From contig JANUWI010000005.1 of NCBI GenBank assembly GCA_025504975.1, positions 1,736,001 through 1,800,000 of the forward strand: a stretch of 64,000 nucleotides of DNA, in the 5' to 3' direction. The position numbers and the translations under genes were made by a program. Below, piece after piece: positions 23,340-34,524 of the stretch (position 1 is its first letter; each line of letters begins with the position of its first letter). The notes under the pieces were generated by a model. It was not told the DNA's origin. It saw only the letters and a list, made by a program, of their open reading frames with translations, and searched no databases. This stretch comes from Plenodomus lindquistii (lineage: Eukaryota > Ascomycota > Dothideomycetes > Pleosporales > Leptosphaeriaceae).

Positions 23340-26300
23340 ATGTCGCCCGTTCAGGTCGCCGTTCCTACTAGGTCACCCGATCGGTCTAGAATCACGAATC
23401 TAGCGACAGCAGATATTCGGCCAGGCGCTGCAGACAGGGAGTCTATGCCACCAGAAACGCTACATCCCTCGGATATCCAAGCTCAGAATGTACAGCGATT
23501 TTCGGCCTTCACTCTCGAACCACATGATCCGAAGGATATTACTCCTTGGAGCGATGCAATCATTGACGGCAGGAGGGACCAGCGTGTCATAAGAAATAAT
23601 TCTCAAGGGAAAGCCATCAGAAATACTGGCGACACTGACGACCATGCCAGTAGTGGCACGTCTGCTATCGTCAGTGAATCTGCTGGTGCGGAAAGCAAGA
23701 TATCTGAAGCGCACAAGACCAGGGCGCTGCCTCCTCTACGTCCAAGGAACGATGGTTTTACTTTCATCACTACGACCAATCCCTCTGACTTCAAGTCGAA
23801 GAACACTATGACAAAGGTTCGTAAAAAAGCGATGGCAAGCTTCCTGAGGAATGACCAAGGCGAAAAAACAAGCGGTCGGCACAAAAGTGTCAGGACAGGT
23901 AAAAGCACATCGGCACCTGAATCTTCGGGACTGGACGCACCAAATGGAAATTTACAGTCGAAATCACAGAGGCCATCAATCCCTGTTATATCAGAAGAAC
24001 AGCATGTGCAGAACTCTGCTGGACTTCAACTCGAAGAGAGTGAGCCAGAAGGAGACCTCACACCGTGGTCTAAGTTCAGATCAGTAGCCTCGAGTGACTA
24101 CAACGGGGATCATAACCATGAGGCGTCCGAGATCCGTCGAGGAAGAAGCCGGCCGACACAAGGCGACCTAGTGCTCCTTCGCCAAATGGCTCCGAATCGA
24201 CCAGATATTGCCCAAGTCGCCAGCTCACTAGGACTGGAATCTGATTCAGATTACAGCAGCGAAGAGGAAGCGCAGCCGCCAGAATTTGTCCAAAAAGTCG
24301 GTCGGACTGAGACACAAAATCTTCCTAAGATCCACGACGTACCGGTTCTGGAACAAGCCACAGATCATTCGCAAGACCTCCATACGCCGCAAATATCACC
24401 TATGGGCTTTCAAGGCTCACCTAAAGATCAAGGATCCAATCCTATTTCGTACAGCGGCGCCCAAATCCCAGTTCAGAGTGTGCAAATGTCCTTGAACTCA
24501 GTCTCCAGTGAGAATAAGGCTGCTGAAATGCAGCACGAGCTACGCCACTCCAGCGATCAAGACTGGAACTCCCCGCAAACGTCCACTATGAACGACGGCC
24601 TAGAAGGGGTCCTCATAAGCTCGTCAGCTCGTCATGACCATTCGCCAATCTATAATTTCATTGAAAGATCAAAACCAAGCATCGATGACGATACATCATC
24701 AATAAACTCGCATTACGCACGATCTATCATTTCGACATTCTCTGTGGGGTCAATGGCATCTTCGGCAACTGATCTCTCGAGAGCCAGCGGATACTCCGTA
24801 ACTCAGATCGCCACTGCTTCCAAAGAACTACTCTCGGTTTTCCTCCAAGACCCCATACTATCAGCACTGTTCCAAAAAGGCATCGAGGATCCAGGTCTAG
24901 GCCCAGAAAGAATGCGGAGAAACTTACGACGACTGCTCAAGATCTATGCTCGAGAACTGAAAGAAGAGGCGTCAGATGCTTTAGAGGTCTTGGCTGCGCA
25001 GCTTGTTCTGCTCAAAATTAGATCCCTAACTCAAGCCATCATTGAGAACTTTGGCAATCCAGAGTCCGAAGAAATACTGAATAGATCCGAAAATAGCTCC
25101 GGTGACGAACAAGCTGTAGGTGCGCGTCCAGTTGATGAGGACTCCTTTGAAGACCTTGTCACTTTCCGTCAATTTCTTGTCGAGAGTAACGCTTTCACTG
25201 CCTTCCGCGATCAACTCAAGGCTTTCGTTTCACATACCACACTACTGTTGACATCGGCGGAACTGCTAGCCAATTCGTCTCGTGCGAAGCAAGTTACACC
25301 TACGGTCGCTACAGGAGCCCATCTAGACACAAGCATGCCGCCCACCGGAAATTGGGAGCTGTGCTTCAATCAGCTGAGTCAGTTATCGCAGATGCCCAGA
25401 AGAACAGTGTACATCTGTACAGGCGCCGTTTGGGCAGCTTTTGCCACAACTATGATTCAATTCAGAGTTTTGGAGCCTATTCTACGACCAGGATGGTCAA
25501 GGCTACGCTGGAAATGCGTAGGTTTTTACCATTCAGCCACTTCTTGTGGTCTCGTATGATCCGCAAATATGCTGATTAGCATCTAGTCATGTGGTGACGT
25601 TCTCTTCAGTGATGTGAGGGAAGTCCGCAAAGGCGGTATCGCAGCACTCGTAGCACAGATGCGTCGCACTTCCGGTGTTAAAGTTGATGTGATTACGCAC
25701 AACAATCAGACCGACAATCAGCAGTACAGAGGCGTACATCCTGTCAATTGGCTCCGCAGCGCAGCAAAAAGGTCTCAATAGCCTTAGGCACAACGAATAA
25801 CACCACAAGTAGTCTACCACAGCACAACGCACCATGTGAAGCAACGACTCCTGCGCCACCTGCTCCGCCTTCACCGCAGCAGGTGCTCCACCTACTATCA
25901 TGTTTGCATCGAGACCGAGTTCGAAAGATACTGCAGCAAGATCGTATCGAAGAGGTCACCACAGATCGGAAGCTAATCTGTCTCCTCCGCCAGCAGTATC
26001 ATCGTCATCGTGGCCGATTCTTGCATTTGGCAAAATTGAAAAGCATGAACGGTATCTCCCTTACCAAACTTCGACTACCTATCGGTGGCAGCGTCGACGT
26101 ACAGGACCACAGTTCTCACTGCACTATCCTGCCTGCAGGACCTACCGCTTGCGAGTGCATACCTCCACTGGCAAAAGTTGAGCCGTCACCCACAGCAGAG
26201 TATCAATGCGTCCCCGGCCCACCAGCGACCCAACCTCCAATCCCACCCCAGTATTTTGCAAGCCTCTTCACATGTCCAACAGACATACACGAAGAAGATA

Positions 26301-26581
26301 CATGGATCTTGGACCAACTACCGAAGCGTATTTGTGGAAAACTTCAGGGGCGAATTGGCCAGCCTGCTGAAGGGTGGGGTATATACTACGAGGAAGGATG
26401 GGATCGTGACCTCATCATATTGGTTATCTTCTCTCTGTTTCTTCTGGGAAGTCTCTTGTTCGGTATCTTGTGGTCACGCTATCACTTCGATGTCCAAGGC
26501 GCTTTCGGCGTGAGTGCATACATGATTACTGCAAGCGCGGGCGTCATGACGGTCATTGTAACAAGAGCAGAGCAGTGGTAA
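23340..26581 (+). CDS. large fungal protein of unknown function, C-terminal membrane module
   Basis: Exon 1 is 23340-25517 (first ATG in frame; 726 codons). A 69-nt intron (GTAGGT...CTAG) leads to an exon from 25587, and the last exon ends at TAA 26579-26581. The junction between these two exons must shift frame. The best candidate intron is 25734-25822 (GTACAT...CCACAG), but other sites are possible. Total length is about 1,030 residues. The first 500 are disordered, with two TPWS motifs (ITPWSDAI, LTPWSKFR). Helical blocks follow (GLGPERMRRNLRRLLKIYAR, then DLVTFRQFLVESNAF), then a Cys pair formed across the intron (RLRWKC/SCGD). The end has GWGIYYEEGWD, two hydrophobic helices and HFDVQGAFG. 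This order recalls a widespread Pezizomycotina family without assigned function; that is recognition from memory. Confidence 0.6.
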
Positions 26582-26981
26582 TGACCAAAATTCAGTATAG
26601 CTGCTGGCTATCATTTGAACCAGAATACTTCTGTAATTCATACAAGATATAACGACAATCTCCAACAGGATACGCAGCCAGAACGCTGTCGAGGAACACC
26701 GACTAGGACTCTCCTCGAATGGAACTTTATCAAACGCTTCCCACGACTCCTACAGTTTGCGTTCACCTTTATTCTCTTACTTGATTCGCATTCCCATTGA
26801 CCCCTAACTTTCCACAGCCAGCGGTGCAACGCGCAGCACGTGGATACCTCTCGAGACAACAAATCCGTGGCCACGACGTCTCAAAAGGCATAATATCGGG
26901 CCACAATAGGGTGTTCCGACATGCTGACATAGTCTCAAAACTTGACGCTCCAAGGAAGCAACCCCCTCCCAATCAATCTCT
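26582..26981. other. intergenic between convergent genes
   Basis: 400 bases with no supported gene. Confidence 0.6.
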
Positions 26982-27335
26982 TCACCGCCAGACTCTCGCA
27001 GCATTCTCTGGTCTTCTCGGCATATAAGGTGGCGGCGACTGCCACTCCATTCCCTGAAACGTCTCCTCTCTTTTTCGCAGATTGATCTGCTCCCTGACTG
27101 CTTTCGCTTGCCTCTCGCGGATGATTTTCCTCTTGCGATTGCGGAAGTAGACGAGTGTGAAGATGAGGCTGACGACGAAGGCGACGAGTAAGATGATGAT
27201 GAGAACGACGAGCCGGTATGTGGAGTTGCATGAGCTGTCGTAGTATGCGCATGATGAGGAGCGCTTGTGGATATTTGTAAGGATGGCGGAGAGTGGTGAG
27301 AGGAGATTGGCGTGGCTTTGTGAAATGGGCGCCAT
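26982..27335 (-). CDS. small single-pass membrane protein with PPxY motif
   Basis: Single exon, 117 residues, ATG at 27335, TGA at 26984-26982. One strongly hydrophobic segment of about 24 residues (YRLVVLIIILLVAFVVSLIF and on) follows a short Ser/Cys-rich N-terminal part. After it comes a very basic stretch (RNRKRKIIRERQAK), so the C-terminal side is predicted to be cytosolic by the positive-inside rule. The tail holds SPPPYMPRR, a PPxY motif of the kind bound by the WW domains of Rsp5/Nedd4 ubiquitin ligases. No family is recognised. A role as ligase adaptor or as trafficked cargo is inference only. It starts 202 bases from a possible short frame on the other strand. Confidence 0.55.
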   Translation of the reverse strand: MAPISQSHANLLSPLSAILTNIHKRSSSCAYYDSSCNSTYRLVVLIIILLVAFVVSLIFTLVYFRNRKRKIIRERQAKAVREQINLRKREETFQGMEWQSPPPYMPRRPENAARVWR

Positions 27336-28948
27336 TGTGTACTTGTGTATGAATGTTGGAATACAAGATATGATCTCCCTGCGACTTTAATATGAAGATT
27401 TTGAAAGACAAGTCGATAGATAGAATTCTGCTTAATCCTTCGATGCAAGAAAGCGACTCCCAAGACGACAACAACCCCTCTACATAACCTATCCCCAACT
27501 CCGCCTGCGCCTCACAAAACAACACCATTCTTCAACAATGCCTCACCAGAGCATCCAAGGCGCGCGACAAAGGCTTGCGCACCGTGCCTCAGGCACAGGT
27601 GTCATGTCCTCCCTCGCTGACTGTGCACCGCCCCCATGCCTTGTGGACAGCCTTGCTGCGCTGTGCCGCGGGCTCACACCACGGCCTATCAGCACTTGGG
27701 GAACCACATCAGGTGCCAGTCAACTCGAGCATGATGGCGAGATACGACTCAGTGTAGTGGTGGCATTTTGCAAGTTATCGTGACCGTAGCGTTGGGAACC
27801 TTATGATTGCCCGCCCGGTGAGAGAGAGAGTTTGGATGCCTTGGGCGCAAGGCGGTCTTCAGGCCTGCCATCGCGTGTTGGACTTGAAGTCACTTCAAAG
27901 CAAGGCACCCCACGATGATCTCCATTCAGAATAGCGAAGAAAAGCGCACACTCCATTTCACCAACATTATACATACGCTAACTTTCCATGTTCATGGCGT
28001 GAAGAAACCGCTTCTTCGCTGTCGTGAGAAAAATAAGGTTGCTAAGCGCCAACTTGAATCGTGCCGTACATGGCACGTCCTCTGCTGAGTGTTGCATCAG
28101 CCGCCCGGGAATCGTGCGATGTTCAATTTTTGAATTGATTGGGAAACAAGGAGGGACTGTCCGAGAATGAATGCTGCGAATGCATCGATGCGCCGTGTTG
28201 GGATGTGCAGCATGGCTGAGGCTTTTGCCCGGCCGCAGTCGCATGCATCCCTTAAACGGACACATTTGCAATGAAATTGTTACAGTGATAGTCTGATACC
28301 GAGAGGCTAAAATAACTCAGCAAGCATATGTAGTATATCGTTACTAGGATCCGGTTCAAGAGATTACATGGCAAAGTATTAAAGCGAGTAGAGTAGGTTC
28401 CGTTAAGTCACTGCAGCGCAGCTACCAAAAGAACGCATGTCAGTTCACGACATACTCACTGATTTGCAAAGTACCCTAGAGTCAGCAGCACTCCCCACTC
28501 TGTAGAAGCAAAAGCACAGAATTTGACGCTCGTCACGAGCCCATACAAACTTTCATGTCCTTTCGTACATACATACATCATGTCCATCGCGACTGCCCCT
28601 CCATTTCGCATCCGCGCCGGGCACCACCCCATCCGGATTGCCTAATCGAGCCATTTCCGAAAGACGATGCCGTACATGGCTTCCCCGCAAACAGTATACT
28701 ACAAACAGCTGTGCTTCAACGGCCGCCAGTGTTCAAGTCTCGGTCTCGGCTGAATATGGAGCGCCTACGTGGTATGCATGCGGGTGCTCGTGGGTTTAAA
28801 TAGTTTGTGGGGCCCCTCATTCTCGTTGCTGTGATATTTAATTGTATTCTACCCATTTGACAGTCCGTGAAAGAGCAATAGCTGTATAAGGCTGTAATTG
28901 GTATTTTTTGCGACTATTATCTTCTCAAGCCAATTCCTTTAAGCAAGA
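27336..28948. other. 1.6-kb region upstream of the SDR gene
   Basis: A short + strand frame (27538-27783, 81 codons) has a good start context (CAACA before ATG) behind a CA-rich leader-like stretch, but no domain and no conserved look. It may be the truncated start of a lost gene. The rest shows nothing recognisable. Confidence 0.4.
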
Positions 28949-29880
28949 ATGTCGACAACTCAGGGCCTCCCCGAATTCAGCCTCGCAGGCAAAGTCATCC
29001 TCGTCTCGGGGGCAGCACGCGGCCTCGGCCTTACACAAGCTGAAGCTCTCCTCGAAGCCGGCGCAAAAGGTAGGTCCCTACCCTTCCGCACATCCCACCG
29101 ACCTCAAAGCCTCAAATGACTAACCTCCCCAATCACCAGTCTACGCACTAGATCGCCTCCCCGAACCCTCACCCGACTTCCACGTCGTCGCCAAAAAAGC
29201 TCTATCCCTCAACACCACCCTCTCGTACGCGCAAATCGATGTCCGTGACTCCGCCGCTCTGACCAAAATTGTCTCCGACATTGCGGACGCCGAGGGACGC
29301 CTTGATGGTTTGATAGCAGCAGCGGGTATCCAGGAGGAGGTATTAGCGATAGATTACAAGGCCGAGGATGCGAACCGCATGTTTGAAGTGAATATCACGG
29401 GGGTGTTGATGACGGCGCAGGCGGCAGCGAAGCAGATGATAAGGTTTGGCAACGGGGGCAGTATTGTACTGATTGCTAGTATGAGCGGGAGTATTGCCAA
29501 CAGGGTAAGCGTTTCCCTTTCGTCTCGTTCGACGGCAGACCGAGGAAGGGATGCTAATGCGTTGATAGAACCTCTTTTGTTCGGCGTACAACGCGTCAAA
29601 GGCGGGTGTCATCCAGCTCGGGAGGAATCTTGCGTCAGAGTGGGGACAGTACAATATTCGGGTCAACACCATCTCGCCTGGCTACATCGTGACGGCTATG
29701 GTGGAGAATTTGTTTGTGAAATTCCCGGAACGCAAGAAGCAGTGGCCGACGGAGAACATGCTGGGAAGACTGTCAGCACCGAAGGAGTACCGCGGTGTTG
29801 CAGTGTTCCTGATCAGTGATGCCAGCTCGTTCATGACTGGGGCAGATCTGAAAATAGATGGTGGTCACTCGGCGTGGTAA
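28949..29880 (+). CDS. short-chain dehydrogenase/reductase (SDR)
   Basis: Three exons: 28949-29069, 29140-29504 and 29569-29880; 265 residues, classical SDR length. Motifs in order are the cofactor loop SGAARGLG, the AAAG loop, the catalytic Ser in IVLIASMSG, the catalytic YNASK (joined over intron 2) and SPGYIVTAM. The C-terminus LISDASSFMTGADLKIDGGH is typical of the polyol/sorbose reductase group (Sou1, mannitol dehydrogenase type). An NAD(P)-dependent sugar or polyol oxidoreductase is therefore likely, but the substrate is not readable. The stop lies only 68 bases from that of the convergent coiled-coil gene. Confidence 0.9.
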
Positions 29881-29948
29881 CACATGCGTGGAGAGCGAGG
29901 CCAGCGTCTTAGTATAGCAATGTAACATAACTATCATACAAACTTGAC

Positions 29949-31409
29949 TTAGTCTGTATCGATGTCATGATGTGATATCAGAAGCTCGGGATCGGGGTCT
30001 TCATTCTCATCATCAGTGTCGAATAAGTGTTGCTTGGGCGGTGCAGGCTTCGGGGGCGAGCGAGTGATTCTTATGGCCGATCCAGTCATCTCTTGTTCCG
30101 CTGCTGTAAACCCGTCATGATCTACCAGAGAGTCGACAGCCTTTTCTTTACCCTTTCGAGAAACTCCTAAAGCTTCTTGTAGCATGTCCTTGCCTTGCTT
30201 AAAGGCCTCGAGTTCTGCGCCAATGGCGCATACTAGGAGATTCCAACTCTGTGAGGACGCAAATTGGAGCTTTCCTTCGAGATAGGCAATCGTGGCTTCC
30301 ATTTGCTCAAGCAACTTGGAGGGATTTTGAGACTTGGATCGTCCTGCCTGCTGCATGAAGTCTTGTAGACTTGATTCGTACTCCGATATCTTCTTCACAA
30401 CATCGTTCCACATGTGAGCCCCGTCGTCGAGCGCACCTCTATCTGTATCGACCTCCTCGCATTTCTCAGCGAGCCTGTTGTATTCGTCATGCCAATATTC
30501 TCGCGCCATCTCAAGCGTCCGCCGCTTGGCAGGAAGCTTCAAGAAGGGTGAGGAAGACATAGGAACATGATCTGCATTTGGAGGTCGCGCTAGGAAGTTC
30601 GAGACTTCCCTATCGAGTATTGACTGAGATGTCTTGTATGACGACAGTTTTGCTTCCACGGAGTTCTCGGTATCTGCCAGCTCGTCCAAGACCCGTCGAT
30701 GTTGCGTCTTCAATGCCCATAGCTCTTGCTCCTTCTGCCGTATGTCGATCTCCAGCCTCGAAGCCTCGGTTTGCAATGTTTGAGCTCTCGCGCCTGCAGT
30801 GTCGCCTTCGATGTCTTTGATCTTATTCTCCAGGCGCGCACGCTTCTGTGTCCACGTTTCGGTCTTCTCTACGGTTACTTGTAGCTTCCTCAGATCTTCG
30901 TCGAGCAGATCAAGCTCCTCAGCCTTTACGTTGGCGAGTTGTCTGATCCGCCTTGATATGCCCAGTCTTGCGGCCTGCAAGCCCACCTTCTTCTTTCTGG
31001 GTTGTGGCTCGCCGCTGCCATTTTCAGTGCCGCGTTCTGCTGATATGTTGCTGCTGACAGTCGGGGTGGTGCTGCCATTTGACACAAGATCATCTGGAGT
31101 CGCGTCGTTCCCGTTCAGACCACCGACTAGGCCATCTGCTTGTGCATCTAGCAGCTCCTGGAGCTGCTTCTCGAGGTGTCGGGCTCGGCGCTGTATGGCA
31201 AGAAGGTCGTCTGGAACACGTGGCGGCGGGGATAGGCTTGTCTTGGGTGCGCTCCAGAGGACTGACGCGGTTACAGGCGGAGGTATCCGTGGCGAAGGTG
31301 GAGAGTTGTAGAGCGATAATTCGTGTTCACGCGCGTGTGGGTCTTCAAACGACCTTCGAAATTGGGGCGGAGGGGACAGCGAACCGAGGACTGAATTTAA
31401 GAGTGACAT
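29949..31409 (-). CDS. coiled-coil protein, possibly Atg28-like
   Basis: Single exon, 486 residues, ATG at 31409. A Pro-rich N-terminus (LSPPPQFRR, PPSPRIPPP) is followed by long heptad-rich helices at about 75-100 and 145-275 (LDLLDEDLRKLQVTVEKTE, QKEQELWALKTQHRRVLDEL). A conserved-looking EVSNFLARPP block comes next, then SQSWNLLVCAIGAELEAFKQG, and an acidic end (DTDDENEDPDPELL). The order recalls filamentous-fungal Atg28 proteins, coiled-coil factors of selective autophagy, but this is a weak recognition. A generic coiled-coil scaffold is the safe statement. Confidence 0.55.
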   Translation of the reverse strand: MSLLNSVLGSLSPPPQFRRSFEDPHAREHELSLYNSPPSPRIPPPVTASVLWSAPKTSLSPPPRVPDDLLAIQRRARHLEKQLQELLDAQADGLVGGLNGNDATPDDLVSNGSTTPTVSSNISAERGTENGSGEPQPRKKKVGLQAARLGISRRIRQLANVKAEELDLLDEDLRKLQVTVEKTETWTQKRARLENKIKDIEGDTAGARAQTLQTEASRLEIDIRQKEQELWALKTQHRRVLDELADTENSVEAKLSSYKTSQSILDREVSNFLARPPNADHVPMSSSPFLKLPAKRRTLEMAREYWHDEYNRLAEKCEEVDTDRGALDDGAHMWNDVVKKISEYESSLQDFMQQAGRSKSQNPSKLLEQMEATIAYLEGKLQFASSQSWNLLVCAIGAELEAFKQGKDMLQEALGVSRKGKEKAVDSLVDHDGFTAAEQEMTGSAIRITRSPPKPAPPKQHLFDTDDENEDPDPELLISHHDIDTD

Positions 31410-32147
31410 GTCTAATCATAGAGAAGTAGTAGTATGAGGCTATCACGAAGAATGAAGAAGCCGTGGTTTGAGTAAGTTGTGCGTGACTGTCCCTGTGGGT
31501 TTCGTGACCATTGTCACTGTGAGCATGTGAACGAGTCAGGAGCACGCGGAGGTGCCTTAGTCATCACCCGCAGCCACTTTCAGATGTCAAGGAAAGTGCT
31601 TTGAGCTTTGCGAACTTGGCAACTGCTGCGCATAGTAGTATGGTATGCGCACAACACTTGGCTGGATAGGTAACTTGTTTGGTATTCTGCGGGGTTTGCA
31701 TCTCGCGAGACGGTGATTCAATATTTCAGTTTGGGGGATCATAGCAGTGTAGTTGGAGGACCCTGATTGAGTAGGAAGACAGGATGTTGAATCAAGATAT
31801 GGTTAGAATTGAAGTAATTGTGGAACGGGATGTTCGTTATTTCCTGCACACGAGGGTACGCTGATTCGCCTGTTGAAAGACTACACGATAAATGTCTTGG
31901 TGTTGTTCACACGGGCAAGTCGCGAATCCCACGAGCGCGAATGCAGCCCCGCGACGCCAAACCCAATCAGGCGCTAGCAACACACAGCGCTCGCTTACCA
32001 CCAGCGAAATTGAACATTCACTTTGTCAAGATCCGCGACAGCAGCACTAACCCAGGACACCAAACTGTACGTCTCTCCTCCCCTCCTCCTCGTACGACAC
32101 CAGCTAATTGCGCCCGACAGCAGCCGTATACCTCACACACATACAAC
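31410..32147. other. promoter region of uS5, divergent from the coiled-coil gene
   Basis: Carries AAATTGAACATTCAC at about 32007-32021, which matches the element in the RPS9/RPL21 promoter. GC-rich near 31920-31960. No gene seen. Confidence 0.6.
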
Positions 32148-33044
32148 ATGGCTGACGCACCTGCTCCCGCTCGCGGCGGATTCGGATCTCGTGGAGACCG
32201 TGGTGGTGACCGTGGTCGCGGTCGTGGCCGTGGCCGTGGACGTCGTGGTGGCAAGACTGAGGTATGCACGCGCAGTCTGGGAAAATATCATGGATCGCAG
32301 GGAATTGACAACTTGCGCAGGAGAAGGAATGGCAGCCCGTCACCAAGCTCGGTCGTCTCGTCAAGGCCGGCAAGATCAAGAGCATGGAGGAGATGTACGT
32401 TCACTCGGACTGCACTGCAGGCACGAGAACAACAATTGACAATTCACAGCTACCTCCACTCTCTGCCCGTCAAGGAGTACCAGATCGTCGACTTCTTCCT
32501 CCCCAAGCTCAAGGACGAGGTCATGAAGATCAAGCCCGTCCAGAAGCAGACCCGTGCCGGTCAGCGTACCCGCTTCAAGGCCATCGTCGTCATCGGTGAC
32601 TCTGAGGGCCACATCGGTCTCGGAATCAAGACCTCCAAGGAAGTCGCGACCGCCATCCGCGCTGCCATCATCATCGCCAAGCTCTCCGTTGTCCCCATCC
32701 GTCGTGGATACTGGGGTACCAACCTTGGTGAGCCTCACTCGCTCCCCACCAAGGAGAGTGGAAAGTGCGGTTCCGTCACCGTCCGTCTCATCCCTGCTCC
32801 CCGCGGTACCGGCCTTGTCGCTTCCCCCGCCGTCAAGCGCCTGTTGCAGTTGGCTGGTGTCCAAGATATCTACACTGCCTCGTCCGGATCCACCAAGACC
32901 CTCGAGAACACACTCAAGGCCACCTTTGTCGCCGTCGCCAACACCTACGGCTTCCTCACACCAAACCTATGGAAAGAGACAAAATTGTCGAGATCGCCGC
33001 TTGAGGAGTACAGCGATGTTCTCCGTGAGGGCAAGCGCTACTAG
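32148..33044 (+). CDS. RPS2: 40S ribosomal protein uS5 (yeast S2)
   Basis: Three exons: 32148-32261, 32321-32394 and 32450-33044; 260 residues. The N-terminus has the RG-rich tail (RGDRGGDRGRGRGRGRGRRG) that is a usual arginine-methylation target in this family. EWQPVTKLGRLVKAGKI, SLPVKEYQIVDFFL, QTRAGQRTRFKAIVVIGD and GHIGLGIKTSKEVATAIR are diagnostic of uS5. The protein sits at the mRNA entry region of the small subunit. The open frame continues upstream of 32148, but the ATG there (ACAACATGG) has the conserved uS5 start. Confidence 0.97.
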   Translation: MADAPAPARGGFGSRGDRGGDRGRGRGRGRGRRGGKTEVCTRSLGKYHGSQGIDNLRRRRNGSPSPSSVVSSRPARSRAWRRCTFTRTALQAREQQLTIHSYLHSLPVKEYQIVDFFLPKLKDEVMKIKPVQKQTRAGQRTRFKAIVVIGDSEGHIGLGIKTSKEVATAIRAAIIIAKLSVVPIRRGYWGTNLGEPHSLPTKESGKCGSVTVRLIPAPRGTGLVASPAVKRLLQLAGVQDIYTASSGSTKTLENTLKATFVAVANTYGFLTPNLWKETKLSRSPLEEYSDVLREGKRY

Positions 33045-34524
33045 GGGATGGTTTCCGGTCTGGGTCTTTTCTAGCATTCATGGGTTATGGCGTGAGGTGA
33101 TACATTCGGGCCCTTGCCCATGTATCTGATGACAGCTGGGCTACCCAGTATGAAATGAACAACTTCAAACAACCCATTTACTCTCTTCGATGATGTTGCT
33201 GGTGATTCATAAGTGGTGCAATGGTCCGTGATCAATCACTTACGATGCTTACTAAATCTGCACTTCAACTGCACGGGCTTACTCGAGCACTTCAGTTACA
33301 TTCTCTGCCCACGAAAAAGGCATGAAGAATTAGGGTCTCAATAGTTGTGGTCAGGGCCAATGCATGCACGCCAGAAGTAGCCTTATGCAGCATAAAAAAG
33401 ATCACACTTCTACCACTCAGTATTCGCATCCTAGGATCTCAAAAGAATCTTTCTCTACATCTCAATTCTCATGCTCAGTTTAGCCCAGAATCGACACCTT
33501 CTATCCAAAGAATGTAATATTCAATGACATATAGCGTATTCTCGACAACGATTCTCGCATCCAGACTCTGCAGCGACTACGCACTCCCAAATGTTAAAAA
33601 AACGGAGAACGTTATGGATTCAGGAAAGGGGTCTGTTAGACGAAGTGATTGGCCACACAGCCAGCACGCACTATCAAGACATACTATCCCTTGCTATAGG
33701 AAAGCTTGTGGACATCATATATGCTTGTCAGAGAGACATTCATGATAATCGTGTTAGTACAGTCTACATGATAGAAACATAGCGTCCATGAATCAGTAAA
33801 ACTTGGTAGTCAAAACCGAAGAAACCAGTGCATCACAGACCAAGTCCAAGCCAGCCTGCCCCATATAGTAGAGTAACAATGCATCTTACGACCTCGTTAG
33901 AAGCCCAAAAGGTACGTACAAGGGCTACAGACTCCGTTTCTGGCATTGTACAATACATTTCAGAAGAGCATGGGGCTTATCAGTGCTAAATACAAGCGGG
34001 CGCGACTTCTGACAGAGTCTATTTACAACTACGCTTGCGGTTTCTGTTCTTTAATGTTTGAAAGCTTACGATGTGGGCATTTCTGGTTTGAAGGGTTTGA
34101 CTCTGAATGGTACATAGATATGGGGAATGAGAGCAATGCAAGAACCTATGAGTCTACACTAACCTAGTACCCTTCACTATCAACACACGCTTTGGAAACA
34201 GCCTGATAATGCACTATGGTGAATATAACAATACCCAGGGCAAGACAAGACATCTTACTACGTACGCAGAAAGCTACACTGATAGAACTGTGAAAGTTCT
34301 TCCTATCATACAGTAGTGTGTTTTGCTTCAGGATCACAGGAAGTGCTCAGAATCTACTTGGATTTGTTTGCTTGCTATTTACACCGCGAGGTTCTTGAAA
34401 CGAACATCGAGTCGTCGTCGAAGGACAGAGAATTCTCGAGTCAAGATATCAGCTTTGAAACTCAAACACGACTTTTACAAATGAGGTCCAGACATCAAGT
34501 ATGCAAAGAGCTGGGAGCCAAGTC
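33045..34524. other. 1.5-kb AT-rich gene-poor stretch
   Basis: Visibly richer in A/T than the neighbours, with only short frames on either strand. It adjoins the GIY-YIG relic and may be part of the same decayed locus. Confidence 0.5.

Noticed and set aside
27538..27783. 81-codon frame with good start context
   Set aside because: Mentioned with the intergenic region only. Without a domain, homologue or splice continuation it cannot be supported as a gene.
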